From Oscillospiraceae bacterium (lineage in GTDB: Bacteria; Bacillota; Clostridia; Oscillospirales; Ruminococcaceae), in the NCBI GenBank assembly GCA_018380115.1, contig JAGZUF010000015.1:1-64000 (forward strand): a DNA stretch of 64,000 bases. Reading direction: 5' to 3'. The translations under genes and the position numbers were made by a program. Positions 7,575 to 16,003 of this stretch are shown in pieces (position 1 is the first letter of the stretch; every line of letters begins with the position of its first letter). Under the pieces are notes generated by a model. It did no database searches. It worked only from the letters and a program-made list of their open reading frames with translations, and was not told the DNA's origin.

Positions 7575-8720
7575 ATGGCAACCAAGTTTTTTACATCCGA
7601 ATCCGTCACCGAGGGGCATCCCGACAAGATATGCGACCAAATTTCGGACGCCGTGCTGGACGAGCTTCTGCGCCAGGACGAAAACAGCCGCGTGGCCTGT
7701 GAGGTGACGGCCTCTACCGGCCTTGTGCACATCATGGGCGAAATTACCACAAAAGGCTATGTAGACCTGCAGAAGGTGGTGCGCGACGTGGTGCGCGGCA
7801 TCGGCTATACGCGCGCCAAATACGGCTTTGACGCAGACACCTGCGCCGTTATCTCCAACATAGACGAGCAGAGCCCGGATATCGCCATGGGCGTGAACCC
7901 CGGCGGCGCGGGCGACCAGGGCATGATGTTCGGCTATGCCTGCACCGAAACGCCGGAGCTGATGCCCCTGCCCATCTCGCTGGCGCACAGGCTGGCAAAG
8001 CGCCTTGCCGCCGTGCGCAAGGACGGCACGCTGGGCTACCTGAGGCCGGACGGCAAAAGCCAGGTAACGGTGGAGTATGACGGCGATGTGCCCGTGCGTG
8101 TCGAGGCGGTGGTGATATCCACCCAGCACTCGGCAGACGTGGCGCTGGAGCAGCTGCGCGCGGACATCCGCCGCGAGGTGATAGACCCGGTGCTGCCCGC
8201 GGGCCTTGCGGACGGGAACACGAAATATTACATCAACCCCACGGGCCGTTTTGTGGTGGGCGGCCCGCAGGGCGATTCCGGCCTCACGGGCCGCAAGATT
8301 ATCGTGGACACCTACGGCGGCATGGGCCGCCACGGCGGCGGCGCCTTCTCCGGCAAGGACCCCACGAAGGTAGACCGCTCGGCCGCCTACGCCGCGCGCT
8401 GGGTGGCGAAAAACGTGGTGGCGGCAGGCCTTGCGCGCCGCTGCGAGGTGCAGCTTGCCTATGCCATCGGCGTGGCGCAGCCCGTCAGCATCCGCGTGGA
8501 CACCTTCGGCACCGCCGCGGTGGACGAGAGCGCCATTGAGGCCGCGGTGGAGAAGGTGTTCGATTTGCGCCCCGCCGCCCTCATCGAGGCGCTGGGCCTC
8601 AGAAAGCCCATTTACCGCGCCCTTGCGGCCTACGGCCATATGGGCCGCGAGGACCTGGGCGTAGCCTGGGAAAACACCGATAAGGCCGCCGCGCTGAAGG
8701 CGGCGCTGGCACAGGCGTAA
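7575..8720 (+). CDS. metK: S-adenosylmethionine synthetase
   Basis: A 381-residue cytoplasmic enzyme that makes SAM from methionine and ATP. The signature HPDKICDQ is at residues 15-22. GAGDQGMMFGYACTETP and the phosphate loop GGGAFSGKDPTKVDRSAAY follow. Length and layout match the family (about 380-400 residues). The start at 7575 follows AAAGGAGAG. The SAM-I riboswitch upstream gives feedback control by its product. A strong terminator closes the unit. Confidence 0.98.
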   Translation: MATKFFTSESVTEGHPDKICDQISDAVLDELLRQDENSRVACEVTASTGLVHIMGEITTKGYVDLQKVVRDVVRGIGYTRAKYGFDADTCAVISNIDEQSPDIAMGVNPGGAGDQGMMFGYACTETPELMPLPISLAHRLAKRLAAVRKDGTLGYLRPDGKSQVTVEYDGDVPVRVEAVVISTQHSADVALEQLRADIRREVIDPVLPAGLADGNTKYYINPTGRFVVGGPQGDSGLTGRKIIVDTYGGMGRHGGGAFSGKDPTKVDRSAAYAARWVAKNVVAAGLARRCEVQLAYAIGVAQPVSIRVDTFGTAAVDESAIEAAVEKVFDLRPAALIEALGLRKPIYRALAAYGHMGREDLGVAWENTDKAAALKAALAQA

Positions 8721-8742
8721 CGCAAGCGCAAAAAGGCAGAGG

Positions 8743-8769
8743 GGCCCCGGCGAAAGCCGGGGCCTTTTT
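8743..8769 (+). terminator. Terminator of metK
   Basis: GGCCCCGGC-GAAA-GCCGGGGCC followed by five T: a perfect GNRA-loop intrinsic terminator. Confidence 0.92.
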
Positions 8770-8886
8770 GGGGTGTTATGGCGGCTTCGGCCCCGCGGGG
8801 CAAAACCGCCCTGCACGGCTGGGCCCAGGCCCCAGGCAGGCGGGGGCAATTTTGTCTCTGGCCCTGGCTTTGCGCAGGGCGGGTGC

Positions 8887-8915
8887 TTTTCCGGCCGGGG
8901 ATATTATGGTATAAT
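8887..8915 (+). promoter_or_regulatory. Extended -10 promoter for the glycosyltransferase pair
   Basis: TGG-TATAAT at 8907-8915 with only a weak -35 (TTTTCC). The transcript would have a leader of about 100 bases before the ribosome site. Confidence 0.6.
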
Positions 8916-9018
8916 ACTTTTTACAGATGCAGGCAGCAGAGGGGCGGTGGTTTCCCCGGCAGCGGGGAAACACGGCAGGCGCGGCGGCTTTGGGCCCCAA
9001 AAGGAGGATATCTGTTCT

Positions 9019-10965
9019 ATGCGTTATGATATCGTGATGGTGACCTACAACAGTGAAAAATGGCTGCGCGGCTGCGTGGAGGCGCTGGCTGCGTTGGAAT
9101 ACGAAAAGGCGCAGATACATCTTGTGTTTGCCGACAACGCCTCGCAGGACGGCACCTTGGCCCTTTTGGAGCGGCTTCGTGCCCAGCACCCGGAATTCGG
9201 CGGCTTTACCATCGTGCGAGGGGCCAAAAATGCGGGCTTCGGCGCGGCGTGCAACGCCGGGGCGAAAGCCGGTACTGCGCCTTATCTGCTGTTTTTCAAT
9301 GTGGATACGCGCATTATGCCCGGCGCCCTGCGAGAGATGGACGCCGCCATTGCTGCGCACCCTGCGGCGGGCGGCTGGGATATGCGCCATATCCCATATC
9401 TTCCGGTGAAATATTTTCATCCGCTTACCTTTGAGACGAACTGGCTCTCCGGCGCCGCCATGGTGCTGCCGCGCGAGGTGTTCTGGCAGGCGGGCGGGTT
9501 TGATGAGGCTATCTTCATGTACTGCGAGGATGTGGACCTCTCCTGGCGCATACGCAATTTGGGCTATGCGCTGTACCATGTGCCGCAGGCCGTGTTTTTC
9601 CATTATGAAAAAGAGGGCGATGCGCAGAAGGACGCGCGCGCCAAACGGAGCATTGTGCAGAACAACGGCTATCTGCGCCGCAAGTTCGGCACAAGGCAGG
9701 ACTGGCGCAGCTATGAAAAACTGGTGGAGGAGCTGAAAGCCCGGCCTGATTTTGCCGCTGCGCTGGAGGGCTTTGGGCCCGAGCAGGTGCCGCCCGCCTC
9801 GCGCGTGGTGCTGAAAAGAGGCTTTGTGCCATGTTTCAACGGCCTTGCCTACGATGCCGCAACCTATTTTGCCCAGCAGCCCGGCGGCCCGGCGCAGGGG
9901 GCTGCGCCGCTGATTAGTATTCTGGTGCGCACGCATGCCCGCCCGCAGCTTCTGCGGCAGGCGCTGCAAACCATCCGCACGCAGACCGTCCGCACGGGCT
10001 TTGAAGTTGTTGTGGTGGAGGACGGCGGGCCCTCTGCGCAGGCGGTGACAGACGAATTTGCAGACCTGCCCCTCCGCTATCACGCCACCGGGCGGCATGT
10101 GGGCCGCGGCGCGGCGGGCAACCTTGCCGCGCAGATGGCGCAGGGAAGGTATTTCTGCTTCTTTGATGAGGACGACTGGCTGCTGCCCGATTATATTGAG
10201 ACCTGGCAGCGCCTTCTTGTGCAGCACCCGCAGGCGCTTTTGTTTGCGGCGGGCAGCATGATGGAATGCGGAAGCTATGCGCAGGATGGCGCGTGGCAGG
10301 CCGGGCACCGCCGGCTGTGCCGCCTTGAAAACGGCATAGACGCGCTGACGCTTGGGTGCAGGAACCCCGTGCCTATTCAGGCCGTGCTGTTTTCCCGCAG
10401 CCTGTTCGAGCGCTGCGGCGGCATAGATGAGGAGCTGGACGGCCTTGAGGACTGGGATCTCTGGCAGCGCTATTACTGTGAGGCCGGGCATTTCATTTGC
10501 TGCGACAACTGCACCAGCGTGTTCAAAATGCCCGCGGGCGTGGTGGAGCATGCGGTGCGGAACGCGGCCATTGCCTCCTATACGCAGCGGTGTGTGGAAA
10601 AGGCGGCCTTGCGCCCGGTGCAAACAACCATGGGGGAACTGATGACGCATTTTGCACAAGTGGACGAGCGCACAATGCAGCGCAGCAGGCAGGCGCAGGC
10701 GTATTATGACACGGCAAAGGCTATTTCCGAATCGGCTTCCTGGCGCGCCACGCGCCCGCTGCGCATGCTGGGCAACGGCCTTGCGCGCCTTGGCGCGGCG
10801 CTCAGCGGTACGAAAGCCGCCCTGATGCCCGAAGGGCCGGATGGGCTTGCAAGCCTTGGCGAGTATATTGAGTTCATCGATAAGGCGCGCAATTCTCTCA
10901 GCTGGAAACTCACGGCTATACTGCGCCGCGGCGGGAATAAAAGAGGGAAAGGCGGCGGAGCATGA
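9019..10965 (+). CDS. Two-domain family-2 glycosyltransferase
   Basis: A 648-residue protein with two GT-A (GT2) units. Domain 1 (about 1-290) has VTYNSEKWL, the nucleotide stretch FADNASQDGT, NVDT at 94-97 and the ED motif CEDVDLSW near 168-174, the rhamnosyl/galactofuranosyl-like arrangement. Domain 2 (about 296-560) has ISILVRTHARPQLL, VVVEDGG, HVGRGAAGN and the metal site DEDDW at 382-386. A helical tail closes it. It lacks membrane segments and a signal, so it acts in the cytoplasm, probably building a cell-surface glycan. The ribosome site is AAGGAGGATATC. It overlaps the next glycosyltransferase by ATGA. Confidence 0.9.
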   Translation: MRYDIVMVTYNSEKWLRGCVEALAALEYEKAQIHLVFADNASQDGTLALLERLRAQHPEFGGFTIVRGAKNAGFGAACNAGAKAGTAPYLLFFNVDTRIMPGALREMDAAIAAHPAAGGWDMRHIPYLPVKYFHPLTFETNWLSGAAMVLPREVFWQAGGFDEAIFMYCEDVDLSWRIRNLGYALYHVPQAVFFHYEKEGDAQKDARAKRSIVQNNGYLRRKFGTRQDWRSYEKLVEELKARPDFAAALEGFGPEQVPPASRVVLKRGFVPCFNGLAYDAATYFAQQPGGPAQGAAPLISILVRTHARPQLLRQALQTIRTQTVRTGFEVVVVEDGGPSAQAVTDEFADLPLRYHATGRHVGRGAAGNLAAQMAQGRYFCFFDEDDWLLPDYIETWQRLLVQHPQALLFAAGSMMECGSYAQDGAWQAGHRRLCRLENGIDALTLGCRNPVPIQAVLFSRSLFERCGGIDEELDGLEDWDLWQRYYCEAGHFICCDNCTSVFKMPAGVVEHAVRNAAIASYTQRCVEKAALRPVQTTMGELMTHFAQVDERTMQRSRQAQAYYDTAKAISESASWRATRPLRMLGNGLARLGAALSGTKAALMPEGPDGLASLGEYIEFIDKARNSLSWKLTAILRRGGNKRGKGGGA

Positions 10966-12593
10966 CGTATGGGATGCAGCCGTTTTTGCCCGGCTGGAAG
11001 CTGCTTCTGCCTGCGGGCGCCGTGCCGACGCCCGGCGCGCGGCAGGCGTTCGAGGCATATGAAGAAAAAAAGGCGTTCGGCGCCGTAGAACTTCGCGCCT
11101 GGCCGTGCGACACGCCGCGCCACTTCGGCCCCGTGGGGCAGGAAGGGCGCGCGGTGGGCGGCCCCGTGGCCGTGCGGGAGGAGGTTTTTCAGGCGCTGGG
11201 CGGGCTGTGCCGCGCCCTGCCGGATGAGGCCGCCATGCAGGACCTCTCCGCCAGGCTTCGCGCCGCAGGCGTCAAAATGGGCTATTGCCCGTCCGCCGTG
11301 GTGGAATGCCCTGTGCCGCAGGACAGCCTTGACGCCTATTGCCGGAAAATGGCGGGGGAATACCTGCTGCGCATGCGGTGGGGCAATGCCGCGCAGCGGC
11401 GCGCGGCATGGGGCGGGTATCTGCGCGTATTGCGCGCGCCGCGCCATTTCGCAGGGGTGCGCCGGGCGTTGCTGAGGCAGGCACCCGGCATGCTTTGGAA
11501 GGGCCTTTTCCTGCGCCGCCAGAAAACCGGTGTGCCGCTGGAGGATGTGCTGGCGGACCGGTGCGCCCGCGGGCAGTATGTGCTGCGCCCGCTTGCGGCA
11601 CAGCCGCTCGTCAGCATAGTAGTGCGCACGCATGCGCGCCCCCAGGTGCTGGCGCGCACGCTGCAGTGCCTTCGCTGGCAGACCTACCGCCGCTTTGAGG
11701 TGGTGGTGGTAGAGGATGGCCCTGCCTTGGCAGAGCATACTGTGCGCCGGGGGTTCCCGGAACTGGACATCCGCTATATTGCCACGGGGGCGCATGTGGG
11801 CCGCGGGCGCGCGGGGAACATCGGCATTGAAAACAGCCGCGGGGAGTATGTGTGCTTTCTGGATGACGATGACTATTATTATCCCGATTATCTCGAAACC
11901 AGCGTGTGCGCCATGCAGCAGGGCGATGTGGACATGGTGCTTTCGTCCAGCATGGTGTTCAAGGTGGACGTGCACAGCACAGAGCCATACCGCTTTACTG
12001 TCAAGCAAGAGCCGCAGCCCGTGGTATTTGGGCATATTAATCTTCTGGACATGTGCGTGAAGTGCCGCATCCCGCTTCTGGCGGGCATGTTCCGCCGTTC
12101 TCTATACGAAAAGGCGGGCGGCGGCATGCGGGAAGATTTGGACGGCGACGAGGACTGGGCCATGTGGCTGCGCTTCTGGCGTGTGGCAAAAAGGGCGGAT
12201 GACACAAAGCCGGATATCACGCGCACGCTGAGCCTGTTCGGCATCCCGGCAGGCGAAAAACAGGCGGAGGAACGCCTTGCAGCGTATGCCGTTTGCGACA
12301 GCAAGATGCTGGCGGATGAAACGCTGTGCTATACGATTGAAAAACAGAAGTTTTCCGCGCTGCACCGCCAGCTTCTGCAGGATATTGCCCATCTGGCGGC
12401 GCTGGGGCGCCTGAAAGAGGAATGTGCTGCCGCCGCGGGCCGGGAGGAATGGTGCATTCCGAGGGATGCCGCCTGGCCCCTGCAGGTGACGGCGAAGGAA
12501 TTGAACGGCTATTACTACGGCATGCTGCGGCGCGCAGGGCGTATGGAGAAAGAAGGCGTGCTGCAAAAGTGGCTTGAAAATGCAGAGTTTTAG
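10962..12593 (+). CDS. Family-2 glycosyltransferase with degenerate N-terminal half
   Basis: A 543-residue partner of the previous gene, coupled by a 4-base overlap. Residues 215-460 are a full GT2 domain: VSIVVRTHARPQVL, VVVVEDGP, HVGRGRAGN and DDDD at 301-304. Residues 1-205 only resemble the later half of a glycosyltransferase and lack a DxD motif. The GT2 core is very like domain 2 of the upstream protein (shared VRTHARPQ and HVGRG-AGN blocks), pointing to duplication. It probably adds a neighbouring sugar in the same surface polymer; acceptor and sugar are unknown. Confidence 0.87.
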   Translation: MTYGMQPFLPGWKLLLPAGAVPTPGARQAFEAYEEKKAFGAVELRAWPCDTPRHFGPVGQEGRAVGGPVAVREEVFQALGGLCRALPDEAAMQDLSARLRAAGVKMGYCPSAVVECPVPQDSLDAYCRKMAGEYLLRMRWGNAAQRRAAWGGYLRVLRAPRHFAGVRRALLRQAPGMLWKGLFLRRQKTGVPLEDVLADRCARGQYVLRPLAAQPLVSIVVRTHARPQVLARTLQCLRWQTYRRFEVVVVEDGPALAEHTVRRGFPELDIRYIATGAHVGRGRAGNIGIENSRGEYVCFLDDDDYYYPDYLETSVCAMQQGDVDMVLSSSMVFKVDVHSTEPYRFTVKQEPQPVVFGHINLLDMCVKCRIPLLAGMFRRSLYEKAGGGMREDLDGDEDWAMWLRFWRVAKRADDTKPDITRTLSLFGIPAGEKQAEERLAAYAVCDSKMLADETLCYTIEKQKFSALHRQLLQDIAHLAALGRLKEECAAAAGREEWCIPRDAAWPLQVTAKELNGYYYGMLRRAGRMEKEGVLQKWLENAEF

Positions 12594-12607
12594 CGCCTGT
12601 AGCTTCA

Positions 12608-12645
12608 CCCTTTCCCGCTTCTCTACATAAGATGGCGGGAAAGGG
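12608..12645 (+). promoter_or_regulatory. Hairpin covering the next ribosome site
   Basis: CCCTTTCCCGC (12608-12618) pairs perfectly with GCGGGAAAGGG (12635-12645) across 16 bases. The right arm contains the first part of the AAGGGGGAG ribosome site of the gene at 12656. It may also serve as a weak terminator for the glycosyltransferases. Confidence 0.5.
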
Positions 12646-12655
12646 GGAGTGGAGC

Positions 12656-12997
12656 ATGCTCAGCGGAATTTTGCTTATTTTGGTGACGATGCTGGCTGTG
12701 CTGGGGGCCTATTACCTCACAGAGCTGGCCTCGCAGGCGGGTGCAAAGCGCAAGACGCTGAAAAACGCCGTGGTGCTGCTTTGCGCGCAGGATGCAGAGC
12801 AGATGTGGGCCGCCGTGCTGGATGCGCGCGCCAAGCTGCCGGACGCGGCGCTGGTGGTGCTTTCGCCTAAGGCGGCCGAGGCCCAGCCGCTGGAGCCCAG
12901 CATGCGGGGCGTGACGTTCGCCTCGCCCGGCACGGTGGGCGCTGAGGTGTGCCGCCTTCTGGCGGTGCCGTACAGCGAAGGGCAGCAGGAAGAGTGA
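12656..12997 (+). CDS. Small single-pass membrane protein, unknown function
   Basis: A 113-residue protein with one hydrophobic N-terminal segment (about residues 3-24, ILLILVTMLAVLGAYYLTEL) and a soluble tail. The tail has alternating strand and helix character (NAVVLLCAQDAEQMWAAVLDA, DAALVVLSPK) and resembles a small Rossmann-like or glycosyltransferase-fragment domain. I start at ATG 12656, after AAGGGGGAGTGGAG. An upstream in-frame ATG at 12632 lies inside the hairpin loop and has no ribosome site. It comes 22 bases before recD2 and is probably co-transcribed. No named family recognised. Confidence 0.65.
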   Translation: MLSGILLILVTMLAVLGAYYLTELASQAGAKRKTLKNAVVLLCAQDAEQMWAAVLDARAKLPDAALVVLSPKAAEAQPLEPSMRGVTFASPGTVGAEVCRLLAVPYSEGQQEE

Positions 12998-13019
12998 AAG
13001 GGCAGAAGAGGGTGCATGC

Positions 13020-15230
13020 ATGGAAGAAACTTTGAGCATTTCCGGCACGGTGGAGACGGTGGTATACTCTAACGAGCAGACAGGCTATGCCGTGCTGGAG
13101 GTGGCGGATGAGCGCGACGGCGAGCTGCACACCGCCGTGGGCCCGCTGTGCGAGGTGCGCGCGGGCGAGGAGGTGACGCTGCACGGGCGCTTTGCCATGC
13201 ACCCCACCTTCGGCCCCCAGTTCAAAACAGAAAGCTATGAAGTGCGCCTGCCCGAGACGGCCGCCGCCATCCGGCGCTACCTCTCGGGCGGCGCTTTGCC
13301 GCACATCGGCAAGGCCATTGCGGCGCGCATTGTGGCAGCCTTTGGCGAGGAATCGCTGGAGGTCATTGCAAGCCAGCCCGAGGTGCTGGCCACCGTGAAG
13401 GGCCTCACGCGCGAAAAGGCATACGAGGCCTCGCGCGAGTTTCAGAAAATGTTCGGCGTGCGCGAGGCCATTGAATGCCTGGCGCGCTGGCAGCTTCCGG
13501 CCAGCGTGGCCGTGGCGCTGTACCGCCACTATGGGCCGGACACGGTGGACATGCTGCGCCGCGACCCGTACCTTCTGTGCGGCTACCCCGCCCATCAGGA
13601 CTTCCGCGCGGCGGACGCCATTGCCGGGCAGATGGGCCTTGAATACGATTCCTTCGAGCGCGTGCGCGCGGGCCTTGTGCATGTGCTGCGCCACAATTTG
13701 AACAACGGCCACGCCTGCCTGCCCGCGGCGAGGCTGGTGCCCACGGTGGCGCAGTTTCTGCGTGTGGAGCCGCAGCAGGTAGAAAGCGTTTTGCGCCAGA
13801 TGTGCGAGGACGGCGACGCCGTGCTGTTTGGCGAAGAAGAGGCTGCGGCCGTGTACCTGCCGGAATATTATGACGCCGAGCGCTGCGTGGCGCTGGCCCT
13901 GCGCGAGACGATGCGCATCCCGCCGCACGGCGGCAAAAGTGCAGCCGCCGCCATCCGCAGGCTGGAGGCCGTGAACGGCATCCGCTATGCGCCGCTGCAA
14001 AAGCAGGCCATTGAAAAGGCGCTGGGCGAGAACGCGCTGGTGCTCACCGGCGGGCCGGGCACCGGCAAGACGACGGCTGTGAACGGCATGCTGGCCGCCT
14101 TTGAGGAAAACGGAGACCGCGTGGCCCTGGCCGCCCCCACGGGGCGCGCGGCCAAGCGCCTTTCCGAGCTGACGGGCCGGAAGGCCAAGACCATCCACCG
14201 CCTTCTGGAGGTGGACCACACCGCCGCAGACTCCACGCGCTTTCTGCACAATGCAAAGAACCCGCTGAAGTGCGACGTCATCGTCATCGACGAGATGAGC
14301 ATGGTGGACGTGCTGCTGTTTCAAAGCCTGCTGAATGCGCTGAAGCCAAGCTGCCGCATCATTATGGTGGGCGATGAGGACCAGCTGCCCAGCGTGGGCG
14401 CGGGCAATGTGCTGGCCAGCGTCATTGCAAGCGGCCTTGTGCCGGTGGTGCGCCTGAAGGAGATATTCCGCCAGGCCGCGCAAAGCCTTATCATCTCTAA
14501 CGCGCACCGCATTGTGGAGGGCCTGGCGCCGCAGAAGGGCACGCGCGACAGCGATTTCTTCCAGCTGGAATGTCCCACGGCGGAGGCGTGCGCGGCGCTG
14601 GTGTGCGACCTTGTGGCCCGCCGCCTGCCGCAGAGCTACGGCTACGACCCCTTTGAGGACATTCAGGTGCTGTGCCCCACCAAAATGGGCCCTGTGGGCA
14701 CGCAGGCGCTGTGCACGGCGCTGCAGCAGCGGCTGAACCCGCCTGCGGCCCACAAGGCAGAGCTGAAGCTGTATGACAAGGTGCTGCGCACGGGTGACAA
14801 GGTGATGCAGGTGCGCAACGATTACGACATTCCCTTCACTCGTCCCGGCGGCGGGGAGGACGGTGCCGGGGCCTTCAACGGCGACATGGGCGTGATAGAG
14901 GCGGTGGACCCGCGCGAGGGCACCGTGACGGTGCGCAGCGAGGACAGGCGCCTTGTGTATTCTGGTGAGGCCCTGCGCGAGCTGGAGCTTGCCTATGCCA
15001 TTACCATCCACAAAAGCCAGGGCAGCGAGTTTGCCGCGGTGGTGGTGCCGCTGTTCGATGTGCCGCCGCGCCTTTGCTACCGCAATTTGCTGTATACGGG
15101 CGTCACGCGCGCAAAAGACCTGTGCATCCTTGCGGGGCATGCTGCCGAGGCCGCCGGTATGGCGCAGAACGCCATGCGCAACAAGCGGTTTTCAAAGCTG
15201 GCGCAGATGCTGAAGGGGGAGGGCATATGA
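13020..15230 (+). CDS. recD2: RecD2-type ATP-dependent DNA helicase
   Basis: A 736-residue SF1B 5'-3' helicase involved in DNA repair outside a RecBCD complex. The N-terminal 330 residues hold the OB-like and helix-hairpin-helix repeats typical of the long RecD2 form. The Walker A LTGGPGTGKTT lies near residues 340-350, then DEMSMVD (Walker B), VGDEDQLPSVGAGNVL, and the C-terminal SF1 motif AYAITIHKSQGSEF. Length matches RecD2 of Firmicutes (about 730-800). It is followed by comF with overlapping start and stop. Confidence 0.96.
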   Translation: MEETLSISGTVETVVYSNEQTGYAVLEVADERDGELHTAVGPLCEVRAGEEVTLHGRFAMHPTFGPQFKTESYEVRLPETAAAIRRYLSGGALPHIGKAIAARIVAAFGEESLEVIASQPEVLATVKGLTREKAYEASREFQKMFGVREAIECLARWQLPASVAVALYRHYGPDTVDMLRRDPYLLCGYPAHQDFRAADAIAGQMGLEYDSFERVRAGLVHVLRHNLNNGHACLPAARLVPTVAQFLRVEPQQVESVLRQMCEDGDAVLFGEEEAAAVYLPEYYDAERCVALALRETMRIPPHGGKSAAAAIRRLEAVNGIRYAPLQKQAIEKALGENALVLTGGPGTGKTTAVNGMLAAFEENGDRVALAAPTGRAAKRLSELTGRKAKTIHRLLEVDHTAADSTRFLHNAKNPLKCDVIVIDEMSMVDVLLFQSLLNALKPSCRIIMVGDEDQLPSVGAGNVLASVIASGLVPVVRLKEIFRQAAQSLIISNAHRIVEGLAPQKGTRDSDFFQLECPTAEACAALVCDLVARRLPQSYGYDPFEDIQVLCPTKMGPVGTQALCTALQQRLNPPAAHKAELKLYDKVLRTGDKVMQVRNDYDIPFTRPGGGEDGAGAFNGDMGVIEAVDPREGTVTVRSEDRRLVYSGEALRELELAYAITIHKSQGSEFAAVVVPLFDVPPRLCYRNLLYTGVTRAKDLCILAGHAAEAAGMAQNAMRNKRFSKLAQMLKGEGI

Positions 15231-15895
15231 CACCGCGCGCGCTTTTGGGCCTTGCGGCGGACGCGCTGTTTCCGCCGCGCTGCCTTTTGTGCGATGAGGT
15301 GCTGGGCTTTTTGCCCGAATGCCCGGCCTGCAGGGGCGAGCTGGCGCGCCTTTCGCGCAGGCATGCGCCGGGCATCGCCTGCGCCCCGCCTGCGCTGGAC
15401 GGCGCCTTCGCCGCCTTCTGGTATGAGGACGGCGTGCGCGAAGCCGTGCACCGCATGAAGTATCAGGACAGGCCGGACCTTGCCCGACTGTTCGCCGCAC
15501 ATATGGCTGCGGCCCTTCCGGAAGGGCTTGGGGCGGACGGCGTCATTCCCGTGCCGTCCGCCCGAAAGCGCCTTGCGCAGCGCGGCTACGATGTGCCCCT
15601 GCTTCTGGCGCGACACCTGGCGCGCGCGGCGGGCATGCCGCTGTGTGCGGGCCTTTTGCAAAAGGTGCGCGAAACGCCGCCGCAGGCGCAGCTTTCCGGC
15701 GAAGAGCGGCGCAGGAATTTGAAAGGCGCCTTCCGGGCGCACACGCCCGGGGCGGTGCGCGGCCGGGCATTTTTGCTGGCAGACGATGTGTTCACCACTG
15801 GCTCTACCATGGAGGAATGCGCCAGAGCCCTGAAAAAGGCCGGCGCCGCGCGGGTGTACGCCCTCACGGCGGCCGTCACGAGGTTCGGCGTATGA
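15227..15895 (+). CDS. comF: ComF family protein (phosphoribosyltransferase-like)
   Basis: A 222-residue protein with an N-terminal zinc knuckle (Cys19, Cys22, Cys32, Cys35) and a phosphoribosyltransferase fold ending in the PRPP loop LLADDVFTTGST. ComF proteins take part in DNA uptake or handling of single strands during competence. The rest of the machinery is not in this window. The ATG at 15227 overlaps the recD2 stop (ATGA), so the two are coupled. The neighbouring helicase supports a DNA-processing role. Confidence 0.92.
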   Translation: MTPRALLGLAADALFPPRCLLCDEVLGFLPECPACRGELARLSRRHAPGIACAPPALDGAFAAFWYEDGVREAVHRMKYQDRPDLARLFAAHMAAALPEGLGADGVIPVPSARKRLAQRGYDVPLLLARHLARAAGMPLCAGLLQKVRETPPQAQLSGEERRRNLKGAFRAHTPGAVRGRAFLLADDVFTTGSTMEECARALKKAGAARVYALTAAVTRFGV

Positions 15896-15950
15896 ACGAA
15901 AAAGGCGGGCGGCGGGCATGCCGGTGCGGCTAAGCCGCCCGCGGCAGAGA

Positions 15951-15980
15951 AAAACGGCTTCCCGAAGGAAGCCGTTTTTT
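15951..15980. terminator. Bidirectional terminator between comF and the DHHW gene
   Basis: AAAACGGCTTCC-CGAA-GGAAGCCGTTTT with T runs on both strands. It serves the convergent comF (plus) and DHHW (minus) transcripts. Confidence 0.92.
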
Positions 15981-16003
15981 CGTTTCAGAGGCAAGGGCGG
16001 GCG

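Noticed and set aside
7470..8849. Long antisense frame over metK
   Set aside because: No ribosome site, His/Arg-rich composition typical of shadows of GC-rich genes, and metK itself is certain.
12867..15140. Long antisense frame over recD2
   Set aside because: Shadow; recD2 has all helicase motifs and a coupled downstream gene.
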